Part shown: positions 33,529-42,175 of the stretch, piece by piece
Position numbering within the stretch: position 1 is the stretch's first letter
Layout: every line of letters begins with the position of its first letter
Assembly (NCBI GenBank): GCA_023390335.1
Contig: JAEWCZ010000086.1
Coordinates: forward strand, 124,001-188,000
Direction: 5' to 3'
Origin: Bacillota bacterium
GTDB lineage: Bacteria > Bacillota > Clostridia > Acetivibrionales > DSM-1351
DNA length: 64,000 nucleotides
Position numbers and translations under genes: made by a program
The notes under the pieces: model-generated
Told to the model about the DNA's origin: nothing
Seen by the model: only the letters and a program-made list of their open reading frames with translations
Databases searched by the model: none

Positions 33529-34731
33529 TTATTCAATGATCTTTGAAACGTTACCAGCACCAACTGTTCTACCACCTTCACGGATAGCGAACTTAAGTCC
33601 TTCATCCATAGCGATAGGAGTGATCAATTTGATCTTCATAGTGATGTGGTCACCAGGCATAACCATCTCTGTTCCTTCTGGAATTTCGATAACGCCTGTA
33701 ACGTCAGTTGTTCTGAAGTAGAACTGTGGTCTGTAACCATTGAAGAAAGGCTTATGTCTTCCACCTTCAGCAGAAGTCAAAACGTAAACCTGACCTTCAA
33801 AGTATGTGTGAGGTTTGATTGATCCTGGCTTAGCAAGAACCTGTCCTCTTTCGATTTCGTTTCTCTGAACACCTCTTAAGAGGGCACCAATGTTGTCTCC
33901 AGCTTGAGCTTGGTCAAGAAGCTTTCTGAACATTTCAACACCAGTAACAACAGTCTTCTTAGGAGCTTCCATCAAACCAACGATTTCAACTTCATCTCCA
34001 ACCTTAACAATACCCTTTTCTACTCTACCAGTAGCAACAGTACCACGACCTGTGATTGAGAAAACATCCTCTACAGGCATGATAAATGGCTTGTCAGTAG
34101 CTCTTTCAGGAGTTGGGATATACTTGTCAACTTCTGCCATAAGAGCAACGATTGGAGCATATTCAGGAGCATTTATATCAGTTGAAGTGCTTTCGAGAGC
34201 AACAAGAGCTGAACCTCTTACGATAGGAGTATCGTCACCTGGGAAATCATATGAGCTCAACAATTCTCTAACTTCCATTTCAACCAATTCGATAAGTTCT
34301 TCATCATCAACCATATCGCACTTGTTCAAGAATACGATGATGTAAGGAACACCAACCTGGTGTGAAAGAAGAATGTGTTCTCTTGTCTGAGGCATTGGGC
34401 CGTCAGCAGCAGAAACAACAAGGATAGCACCGTCCATCTGAGCAGCACCAGTGATCATGTTCTTAACATAATCGGCATGGCCTGGGCAGTCAACGTGAGC
34501 ATAGTGTCTTGTTTCAGTTTCATACTCAACGTGAGCGGTATTAATTGTAATACCTCTTTCTCTTTCTTCTGGAGCAGCATCGATTTGGTCGTATGCCTTG
34601 TATTCAGCTCTTCCTGAGAATCCAAGAACCTTAGTGATAGCAGCTGTTAAAGAAGTCTTACCATGGTCAACGTGACCAATTGTTCCGATATTAACGTGGG
34701 GTTTGTTTCTTTCGAATTTAGCCTTAGCCAT
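33529..34731 (-). CDS. tuf: Elongation factor Tu
   Basis: EF-Tu carries aminoacyl-tRNA to the ribosome as a GTPase. The 400-residue protein has GHVDHGKTSL (P-loop), the effector-region RGITINTAH, DCPGH and NKCD, then two beta-barrel domains ending in VSKIIE. GGAG lies eight bases upstream of the ATG. It is the last gene of the L7Ae-rpsL-rpsG-fusA-tuf unit, 131 bases after fusA. Confidence 0.99.
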   Translation of the reverse strand: MAKAKFERNKPHVNIGTIGHVDHGKTSLTAAITKVLGFSGRAEYKAYDQIDAAPEERERGITINTAHVEYETETRHYAHVDCPGHADYVKNMITGAAQMDGAILVVSAADGPMPQTREHILLSHQVGVPYIIVFLNKCDMVDDEELIELVEMEVRELLSSYDFPGDDTPIVRGSALVALESTSTDINAPEYAPIVALMAEVDKYIPTPERATDKPFIMPVEDVFSITGRGTVATGRVEKGIVKVGDEVEIVGLMEAPKKTVVTGVEMFRKLLDQAQAGDNIGALLRGVQRNEIERGQVLAKPGSIKPHTYFEGQVYVLTSAEGGRHKPFFNGYRPQFYFRTTDVTGVIEIPEGTEMVMPGDHITMKIKLITPIAMDEGLKFAIREGGRTVGAGNVSKIIE

Positions 34732-34800
34732 TTTAAAATCTCCATCCTTTCATTAAAGCGCAGTGCGCTAATTTTATACTCATTTACTTTATTTAACAGG

Positions 34801-34836
34801 AGTAAACTTTACAGTGGTTTCACTATAAAGTTTACT
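34801..34836 (-). other. Hairpin between fusA and tuf
   Basis: AGTAAACTTTACAGTG (34801-34816) and CACTATAAAGTTTACT (34821-34836) form a 16-pair stem with one wobble and a four-base loop. No T-run follows on the minus strand, so a processing or stability element is more likely than a terminator. A small GCGCA/TGCGC hairpin lies closer to tuf. Confidence 0.6.
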
Positions 34837-34862
34837 CTTGCAATTAACCAAAAACTATATGA

Positions 34863-36944
34863 TTACTCAGCACTGCTTCTGTTGGAAACAACTTTCTCCT
34901 GAATGCTCTTAGGCACTTCTTCGAAGTGGCTTGTCTGCATTGAGAAGGTACCTCTTCCCTGTGTGGAGGAACGAAGTGCTGTAGCGTATCCAAACATTTC
35001 TGATAGTGGAACCATAGCTCTTATGTTCTGAGCTCCACCACGTGCTTCCATACCTTCAATACGTCCTCTTCTTGCGTTGAGTCCACCCATAACGTCTCCC
35101 ATGTATTCCTCAGGAACGCTAACGTCAACTCTCATGATTGGTTCAAGAAGAACAGGACTTGCTTTTCTGCAACCATCCTTGAATGCCATTGAACCGGCAA
35201 TCTTAAATGCCATTTCAGATGAGTCAACTTCATGGTATGAACCATCAATAAGAGTAACTCTAACGTCAACAACGTTATATCCGGCAAGAACACCTGTATT
35301 CATAGCTTCCTGAATACCTGCATCTATTGGACCGATGTATTCTTTAGGAATAGCACCACCAGTAATCTTATTAACAAATTCGTAACCAGCGCCTGGTTCT
35401 CTTGGTTCAAGTTCGATTACACAGTGACCGTACTGACCTTTACCACCAGACTGTCTAGCATATTTCATTTCAGACTTAACTGCCTTACGGATTGTTTCCT
35501 TGTAAGAAACCTGTGGGTTACCAACATTAGCTTCAACCTTGAATTCTCTCATCATTCTATCAACGATGATATCAAGATGAAGTTCTCCCATACCGCCGAT
35601 GATAGTTTGTCCAGTTTCAGCATCAGTATGAACTCTGAAAGTTGGATCTTCTTCAGCAAGTTTCTGGAGTGCGATACCCATCTTTTCCTGTCCTGCCTTA
35701 GTTTTAGGTTCTATGGCAACTTCGATAACAGGCTCAGGGAATTCCATGGATTCAAGAATTACAGGTTTATCTTCTAGACAAAGAGTATCTCCTGTTGTTG
35801 TATCCTTAAGACCAACAGCAGCTGCAATATCTCCTGAATAAACTACCTGTATTTCTTCTCTATGGTTTGCGTGCATTTGAAGAATTCTTCCGATTCTTTC
35901 TCTCTTATTCTTTGTAGAGTTAAGAACATAAGAACCTGAGTTCAATGTTCCTGAATATACTCTGAAGAAGCAGAGTTTACCAACATATGGGTCGGTCATA
36001 ATCTTAAATGCAAGTGCTGCAAACGGACCACTGTCATCTGCAGGTCTTTCAATCTCTTCCTCACCGTCCATTGATATACCCTTTATAGCTGGGATATCAA
36101 GTGGTGATGGCATATAATCAACAACTGCATCAAGCATTTGTTGTACGCCTTTATTCTTATATGATGAACCACAAGTTACAGGTATCATTTTAACGGCAAT
36201 AGTAGCCTTTCTGATACCAGCCTTTATTTCCTCAAGAGTGAGTTCTTCACCTTCAAGGTATTTCATCATAGTCTCTTCATCTTGTTCAGCAACTGATTCC
36301 AGTAATATTTCACGATATTTCTTTGAAATTTCCATCATATCGTCAGGGATAGGCTGATCTTCAATTACCTGACCTAAATCATCTTTAAATATATGAGAAG
36401 TCATAGTAACCAAATCAACCATACCAATAAAGCTGTCTTCACTGCCTATTGGTAATTGTATAGGTACTGCATTACATTGTAATCTATCTTTCATCATAGC
36501 GACTACGTTGTAAAAATCAGCTCCCATTATATCCATTTTATTTACATAGGCCATACGGGGAACTCCATACTTATCAGCTTGTCTCCAAACTGTTTCAGAT
36601 TGAGGTTCAACACCGCCCTTTGCACAGAAAACCGTTACCGAACCATCGAGTACACGAAGAGATCTTTCAACTTCAACAGTGAAGTCAACGTGCCCCGGCG
36701 TGTCAATAATATTTATCCTGTTACCCTTCCACTGTGCGGTAGTAGCCGCAGAAGTGATAGTTATACCTCTCTCCTGCTCCTGCTCCATCCAGTCCATAGT
36801 AGCAGCACCTTCATGAACTTCGCCGATTTTGTGAACTTTTCCTGTATAAAACAGTATACGCTCGGTTGTTGTTGTCTTACCAGCATCAATATGAGCCATT
36901 ATACCGATATTTCTAGTATGTTCCAAATCAAATTGCCTGGGCAT
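34863..36944 (-). CDS. fusA: Elongation factor G
   Basis: EF-G catalyses translocation on the ribosome. The 693-residue protein has the GTPase motifs AHIDAGKTT, RGITITSAA, DTPGH and NKMD, and the downstream domains of full-length EF-G (GGMGELHLDI, GGKGQYGH). GGAGGGTAATC precedes the ATG. It lies 59 bases downstream of rpsG in the conserved order. Confidence 0.99.
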   Translation of the reverse strand: MPRQFDLEHTRNIGIMAHIDAGKTTTTERILFYTGKVHKIGEVHEGAATMDWMEQEQERGITITSAATTAQWKGNRINIIDTPGHVDFTVEVERSLRVLDGSVTVFCAKGGVEPQSETVWRQADKYGVPRMAYVNKMDIMGADFYNVVAMMKDRLQCNAVPIQLPIGSEDSFIGMVDLVTMTSHIFKDDLGQVIEDQPIPDDMMEISKKYREILLESVAEQDEETMMKYLEGEELTLEEIKAGIRKATIAVKMIPVTCGSSYKNKGVQQMLDAVVDYMPSPLDIPAIKGISMDGEEEIERPADDSGPFAALAFKIMTDPYVGKLCFFRVYSGTLNSGSYVLNSTKNKRERIGRILQMHANHREEIQVVYSGDIAAAVGLKDTTTGDTLCLEDKPVILESMEFPEPVIEVAIEPKTKAGQEKMGIALQKLAEEDPTFRVHTDAETGQTIIGGMGELHLDIIVDRMMREFKVEANVGNPQVSYKETIRKAVKSEMKYARQSGGKGQYGHCVIELEPREPGAGYEFVNKITGGAIPKEYIGPIDAGIQEAMNTGVLAGYNVVDVRVTLIDGSYHEVDSSEMAFKIAGSMAFKDGCRKASPVLLEPIMRVDVSVPEEYMGDVMGGLNARRGRIEGMEARGGAQNIRAMVPLSEMFGYATALRSSTQGRGTFSMQTSHFEEVPKSIQEKVVSNRSSAE

Positions 36945-37003
36945 GATTACCCTCCTTTCACGATAGTTCGAATTGATAAACTATCAATCCATTTATATTA
37001 TTA

Positions 37004-37474
37004 TTACCATCTGTAATGAGCAAATGCTCTGTTAGCTTCAGCCATCTTATGAGTATCTTCCTTCTTCTTGTAAGCTCCACCCATATTGTTGATAGCGTCA
37101 AGTATTTCACCTGAAAGTCTTTCCCTCATAGTACGCTCGCCTCTTTTACGAGAGTAATCAACGAGCCATCTTAAACCTAGAGTTTGTCTTCTTTCAGGTC
37201 TAACTTCCATAGGAACCTGATATGTTGCTCCACCGACTCTTCTAGCCTTTACTTCGAGAACTGGCATGATGTTTGCCATAGCTTCTTCGAATACTTCCAA
37301 AGGATCTCTGCCGGTTTTTTCTTTGATAATATCAAAAGCATCGTAGCATATCTGCTGTGCAACACCTTTTTTACCATCATACATTACGTTGTTAACCAGT
37401 TTAGTAACAGTTTTGCTTCCATATATAGGATCTGCTAAAACATCTCTTTTTGAAATATGACCTTTTCTTGGCAC
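37004..37474 (-). CDS. rpsG: 30S ribosomal protein S7
   Basis: The 156-residue protein starts with a GTG at 37474, eight bases after GGAGG, giving PRKGHISKRDVLADPIYG as in S7. S7 nucleates assembly of the 30S head by binding 16S rRNA. It lies in the order rpsL-rpsG-fusA-tuf. Confidence 0.98.
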   Translation of the reverse strand: MPRKGHISKRDVLADPIYGSKTVTKLVNNVMYDGKKGVAQQICYDAFDIIKEKTGRDPLEVFEEAMANIMPVLEVKARRVGGATYQVPMEVRPERRQTLGLRWLVDYSRKRGERTMRERLSGEILDAINNMGGAYKKKEDTHKMAEANRAFAHYRW

Positions 37475-37698
37475 CTTACTTCCCTCCTTTTATGATAACA
37501 TTTGATATGGGATATACCCATAGAAAGTATCACAGGTACTCGTGGTTTAAACCGTCGTCAGTGCAAGTACATTAATATACCTTACTAGTTTAACAGATTA
37601 TAGATAATTTTATTTAAAAACCTATTTTCTCTTATACAATATATATATAATCACGTACTAAGCACCTAACATTTTAAATTTGTCAGCACGCTGTGTTA
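37475..37698 (-). other. rpsL-rpsG intercistronic region
   Basis: This gap of 224 bases is long for the str operon. It contains a palindrome GGTTTAAACC (37544-37553) inside a partly self-complementary segment (about 37536-37572). In E. coli S7 represses its operon by binding this interval; whether the clostridial gap does so is only a possibility. Confidence 0.35.
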
Positions 37699-38127
37699 TT
37701 ACTTTTTAGCGGCACCTGCCTTAGGACGCTTTGCACCGTATTTTGAACGGCTCTGCATTCTTTTGGCAACTCCGGCAGTGTCAAGAGTACCTCTAATAAT
37801 GTGGTACCTTACACCAGGTAAGTCTTTAACTCTTCCGCCTCTGATAAGAACAACACTATGCTCCTGTAGGTTATGTCCTATTCCAGGAATATATGCAGTT
37901 ACTTCTATACCGTTTGTAAGACGAACTCTGGCAACTTTACGAAGCGCTGAGTTAGGCTTCTTTGGAGTCTGAGTCTTAACAACTGTACAAACACCTCTCT
38001 TTTGAGGGCTGCTTAAATCTGTAGGCTTTTTCTTCTTTGAGTTAAATCCTTTCTGGAGAGCTGGAGCAGTTGATTTCTTTCCGATAACTTCCCTGCCCTT
38101 TCTAACCAGCTGATTAAATGTTGGCAT
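37699..38127 (-). CDS. rpsL: 30S ribosomal protein S12
   Basis: The 142-residue protein starts at the ATG at 38127 (MPTFNQLVRKG), after AAGGAGGTGTACTA; a frame to 38145 lacks a site. The decoding-centre segments KKPNSALRKVARVRL and PGIGHNLQEHSVVLIRGGRVKDLPGVRYH are intact. The lysine in KPNSALRK is the wild-type, streptomycin-sensitive residue. It is slightly longer than E. coli S12 through a basic tail. Confidence 0.98.
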   Translation of the reverse strand: MPTFNQLVRKGREVIGKKSTAPALQKGFNSKKKKPTDLSSPQKRGVCTVVKTQTPKKPNSALRKVARVRLTNGIEVTAYIPGIGHNLQEHSVVLIRGGRVKDLPGVRYHIIRGTLDTAGVAKRMQSRSKYGAKRPKAGAAKK

Positions 38128-38205
38128 TAGTACACCTCCTTTCAAAGGTAATTATTATATATTTTATATATACCTTACCAATTAGTAAGAATAAATAAAT
38201 ATAAG

Positions 38206-38448
38206 CTACTTTAAAATACATGCAACTGCAGCGTCAACGTCAATTCCACAGGCTTTCCCCAATTGTTTCATTGAATCAACATATATTACAGGAATTGCTT
38301 TTGACTCACAAAGATCTATAATTCCTCTTACAACCCTCTGTTCACAATCCCTCGCAATAATAACATTTGACGCGACACCGTTTTCTACGGCTTTGGTGGA
38401 TTGTTTGACACCAACTGCCTTCTTACAGTGTTTAAGATCATCCAACAA
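38206..38448 (-). CDS. L7Ae-family ribosomal protein (YbxF-like)
   Basis: The 80-residue protein is a small L7Ae/L30e-family RNA-binding protein, as found between rpoC and rpsL in Firmicutes (YbxF), where it binds K-turn RNA. The family core is visible in VGVKQSTKAVENGVASNVIIA and IPVIYVDSMKQLGKACG. The start is TTG at 38448, nine bases after GGAGG. It is the first gene of the operon leading to tuf. Confidence 0.9.
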   Translation of the reverse strand: MLDDLKHCKKAVGVKQSTKAVENGVASNVIIARDCEQRVVRGIIDLCESKAIPVIYVDSMKQLGKACGIDVDAAVACILK

Positions 38449-38540
38449 TTTTTTAGTCCTCCAATTGTGGTTTTCTCTTTAATTTTAGAAGTGTACTGAA
38501 ATTGCACACAAAAAAATGCACAAAATCAATGCACTGAATT

Positions 38541-38570
38541 ATTTTATCACTCTGTATTATCTTTTGTCAA
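38541..38570 (-). promoter_or_regulatory. Promoter of the L7Ae-rpsL-rpsG-fusA-tuf operon
   Basis: TTGACA (38570-38565), 18 bases, TAAAAT (38546-38541) on the minus strand. The predicted start is near 38534, followed closely by a weak hairpin (AGTGCA/TGCATT) and a T-run that might terminate some transcripts. Confidence 0.65.
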
Positions 38571-38605
38571 GCATACAGAATTTGTATCAATCAGTAGATT
38601 TTATT

Positions 38606-38637
38606 AATATTAAGGCGGCCATAATAATATGACCGCC
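38606..38637 (-). terminator. Hairpin downstream of rpoC
   Basis: GGCGG (38614-38618) and CCGCC (38633-38637) with inner CATA/TATG pairs form a GC-rich stem about 25 bases beyond the rpoC stop. The following minus-strand sequence is TTAATATT, a weak tail, so termination may be partial. Confidence 0.65.
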
Positions 38638-38661
38638 CATGCTTTATCTTATATTTAACCG

Positions 38662-41600
38662 TTACTCAACTACACTGCTTATACTTATATCCTTATATCG
38701 GCTCATACCGGTACCTGCTGGTATAAGCTTACCAATGATAACATTTTCCTTTAATCCTACGAGAGGGTCTATCTTACCCTTAATTGCTGCTTCAGTAAGA
38801 ACTCTTGTAGTTTCCTGGAAGGAAGCTGCAGACAAGAATGAATCAGTAGCAAGTGAAGCCTTAGTAATACCGAGCAGAGTACGCTCACCTGTAGCGGGAC
38901 TTAATCCTGCGTCAAGTGCTTTTTGATTTTCTTTCTCAAACTCGAATATATCTACAAGTCCTCCCGGGAGTAAGCTTGTATCTCCTGCATCTTCAATCTT
39001 AACTTTTCTCATCATCTGTCTTACAATTACTTCTATATGCTTATCGTTGATATCAACACCCTGCATTCTGTAAACTCTCTGAACTTCCTGAAGAAGATAT
39101 GCCTGAACTCCCTTGATTCCCTTGATTTTGAGGATATCATGAGGATTTACTGAACCCTCGGTTAATTCATCACCGGCTTCAACAATATCTCCGTCATATA
39201 CCTTAATTCTTGAACCGTAAGGTATCTGATATGATTTTGATTCGCCGTCTTCGGCAGTAATGATTACTTCTCTCTTCTTCTTTGATTCTGAAAGCTTAAC
39301 GCTACCTGCAATTTCAGATATAATTGCAAGTCCCTTTGGCTTTCTTGCTTCAAACAATTCCTCTACACGAGGGAGACCCTGTGTAATGTCATCACCGGCA
39401 ACACCACCAGTGTGGAAGGTTCTCATTGTCAACTGTGTACCCGGTTCACCGATTGATTGTGCAGCTATTATACCAACTGCCTCACCAACGTTTACAGCAT
39501 CACCTGTTGCAAGGTTCGCACCATAACACTTGGCACATACACCAACCTCTGAGTGACAAGTAAGTACTGATCTGATTCTAACCTTCTTAACTCCGGATTT
39601 AGCTATTGTAGAAGCTTTCTTCTCGTCTATAGCCTCGTCCTTTGATGCTATTAATTCCTTTGTATTAGGATCGTACATGTCTTCAGTTAAATATCTTCCT
39701 ACAAGTCTTTCGGATAACGGTTCAATTATTTCACCGCCGTCCTTGATGTCGTATACTTCAATACCCTTATCAGTACCGCAATCAAGTTCTCTTACTATAA
39801 CATCCTGACTTACGTCAACAAGACGTCTTGTGAGGTAACCTGAGTCAGCAGTTCTAAGTGCAGTATCTGCCAGACCTTTTCTGGCTCCGTGAGTTGAAAT
39901 AAAGAATTCCAAAACGTTTAGACCTTCACGGAAGTTTGACTTAATAGGTATCTCAATGGTTTTACCTGATGTATCGGCCATCAAACCTCTCATACCTGCA
40001 AGCTGTTTAATCTGATTGATATTACCTCTCGCTCCTGACTGTGACATCATGTACACAGGGTTGAATCTGTCAAGGTTATCAATAAGAGCCTTTGTGATAT
40101 TTTCACCTGTCTCAGTCCAAGCACTTATTACAGAATTATATCTTTCTTCATCTGAAATAAGTCCTCTCTTAAACTGCTTAACTATATTATCAATAGTATT
40201 TTCAGTCTCCTGCAAATATTGCTTCTTTATCTCAGGTATTACCATATCGGATACACTGATTGTGATAGCACCTCTTGTGGAGTACTTAAAGCCTAACGCT
40301 TTTATTTTATCAAGTATAACGGCTGTTTTGGTAGTTCCATGTACCCTTATACATTTGTCTATAATTTTTCCAAGTTCTTTCTTCCCTACAAGGAAGTTAA
40401 TTTCCAGGTCAAACAACTTGCTTTCGTCGTTTCTGTCTACAAAACCAAGATCCTGTGGAATCGCTTCATTGAAAATAAGTCTACCCGGTGTACAACTGAT
40501 AACTTTTCGCATCTTTACACCGTTTATCTCTTTTTCAACTCTGACTTTTATCTGAGCATGAAGTCCAAGTACACCTTCTTGATATGCCATAAGAACTTCA
40601 TTCATATCGCAGAATACTTTTCCGTCTCCAGGTTCATTTGGCTTTTCTATTGTCAGATAATAGCTTCCCAAAACCATATCCTGTGTAGGTACGGTAATAG
40701 GCTTTCCATCCTTAGGCGCCAACAGGTTATTTGCTGACAACATCAGGAATCTTGCCTCTGATTGTGCTTCCGCTGACAAAGGAACGTGAACAGCCATCTG
40801 GTCACCATCAAAGTCAGCATTATAAGCTGAACATACCAAAGGATGAAGCTTTAACGCTCTTCCTTCAACCAGTACAGGTTCAAATGCCTGTATACCAAGT
40901 CTGTGAAGTGTAGGAGCACGGTTGAGTAACACAGGATGTTCTTTTATAACTTCTTCAAGAACGTCCCATACTTCATTTCTTACTCTTTCAACCATTCTCT
41001 TTGCACTTTTTATATTGTGAGCCAAGCCATCATTAACAAGCTTCTTCATTACAAACGGCTTGAATAATTCCAACGCCATTTCTTTTGGCAGACCACACTG
41101 GAATATCTTCAAGTCAGGGCCTACAACAATAACGGAACGTCCTGAGTAGTCAACACGCTTACCCAGAAGGTTCTGACGGAAACGACCCTGCTTACCTTTA
41201 AGCATATCTGATAGTGATTTAAGAGGTCTGTTTCCAGGTCCTGTTACAGGACGTCCTCTTCTGCCATTATCTATTAACGCATCTACTGCTTCCTGAAGCA
41301 TACGTTTTTCATTTCTCACGATTATATCAGGAGCTCCCAAATCAAGGAGCCTTTTTAATCTGTTATTTCTATTTATAACCCTTCTGTAAAGGTCATTCAA
41401 GTCAGACGTTGCAAATCTTCCTCCATCCAACTGAACCATCGGTCTGAGTTCAGGCGGAATTACCGGAACTACATCCAATATCATCCATTCAGGACGGTTA
41501 CCTGAAAGTCTGAAAGCCTCAACAACTTCAAGTCTCTTAACCGCTCTGATTCTTTTTTGTCCTGTCGAATCAGTCAGTTCAGCTCTTAATTCTTTTGAAA

Positions 41601-42159
41601 GATTTTCAAGATCAATCTCAATAAGCAATTCCTTAACAGCTTCAGCACCCATAGCAGCTTTGAAGTTCATTCCAAACTTATCAACACTGTCTCTGTATTC
41701 CTTTTCTGTTAATACCTGTTTTTTGGACAATGGTGTCTGACCTGGGTCAATGACAACATATGATGCAAAATACAGAATCTTTTCAAGAGATCTAGGAGAC
41801 ATATCAAGGATCAAGCCCATTCTGCTTGGTATTCCCTTGAAGTACCAGATATGGGATACTGGAGCAGCAAGCTCAATGTGTCCCATTCTTTCTCTTCTAA
41901 CTTTTGACCTTGTTACTTCAACTCCACAACGGTCACATACTATACCCTTGTATCTAATTCTTTTATATTTACCACAATGACATTCCCAATCCTTTTGAGG
42001 ACCGAAAATCCTTTCGCAGAACAAACCGTCTCTTTCAGGCTTCAAAGTTCTGTAATTTATAGTTTCAGGCTTTTTTACTTCACCCTTTGACCATTCTCTG
42101 ACCTTTTCCGGAGAAGCTAATCCTATTTTTATAGAATCAAAATTGTTCAGTTCAAACAT
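38662..42159 (-). CDS. rpoC: RNA polymerase beta' subunit
   Basis: The 1165-residue protein has the N-terminal zinc site (C60, C62, C75, C78 in CHCGKYK and CDRCG), the catalytic Mg-binding motif NADFDGDQMAVH at about residue 450, the second zinc site (CHSEVGVCAKC) and the trigger-loop region (GEPGTQLTMRTFHTGG). It starts 16 bases after rpoB, with AGGAAGGGAG before the ATG. Length and lack of large insertions fit clostridial RpoC. Confidence 0.99.
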   Translation of the reverse strand: MFELNNFDSIKIGLASPEKVREWSKGEVKKPETINYRTLKPERDGLFCERIFGPQKDWECHCGKYKRIRYKGIVCDRCGVEVTRSKVRRERMGHIELAAPVSHIWYFKGIPSRMGLILDMSPRSLEKILYFASYVVIDPGQTPLSKKQVLTEKEYRDSVDKFGMNFKAAMGAEAVKELLIEIDLENLSKELRAELTDSTGQKRIRAVKRLEVVEAFRLSGNRPEWMILDVVPVIPPELRPMVQLDGGRFATSDLNDLYRRVINRNNRLKRLLDLGAPDIIVRNEKRMLQEAVDALIDNGRRGRPVTGPGNRPLKSLSDMLKGKQGRFRQNLLGKRVDYSGRSVIVVGPDLKIFQCGLPKEMALELFKPFVMKKLVNDGLAHNIKSAKRMVERVRNEVWDVLEEVIKEHPVLLNRAPTLHRLGIQAFEPVLVEGRALKLHPLVCSAYNADFDGDQMAVHVPLSAEAQSEARFLMLSANNLLAPKDGKPITVPTQDMVLGSYYLTIEKPNEPGDGKVFCDMNEVLMAYQEGVLGLHAQIKVRVEKEINGVKMRKVISCTPGRLIFNEAIPQDLGFVDRNDESKLFDLEINFLVGKKELGKIIDKCIRVHGTTKTAVILDKIKALGFKYSTRGAITISVSDMVIPEIKKQYLQETENTIDNIVKQFKRGLISDEERYNSVISAWTETGENITKALIDNLDRFNPVYMMSQSGARGNINQIKQLAGMRGLMADTSGKTIEIPIKSNFREGLNVLEFFISTHGARKGLADTALRTADSGYLTRRLVDVSQDVIVRELDCGTDKGIEVYDIKDGGEIIEPLSERLVGRYLTEDMYDPNTKELIASKDEAIDEKKASTIAKSGVKKVRIRSVLTCHSEVGVCAKCYGANLATGDAVNVGEAVGIIAAQSIGEPGTQLTMRTFHTGGVAGDDITQGLPRVEELFEARKPKGLAIISEIAGSVKLSESKKKREVIITAEDGESKSYQIPYGSRIKVYDGDIVEAGDELTEGSVNPHDILKIKGIKGVQAYLLQEVQRVYRMQGVDINDKHIEVIVRQMMRKVKIEDAGDTSLLPGGLVDIFEFEKENQKALDAGLSPATGERTLLGITKASLATDSFLSAASFQETTRVLTEAAIKGKIDPLVGLKENVIIGKLIPAGTGMSRYKDISISSVVE

Positions 42160-42175
42160 AGCTTATCTCCCTTCC

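Noticed and set aside
36579..37016. Long plus-strand frames opposite fusA, rpoB, rpoC and clpC
   Set aside because: They are antisense to strongly conserved genes, lack ribosome binding sites and owe their length to codon bias on the other strand.
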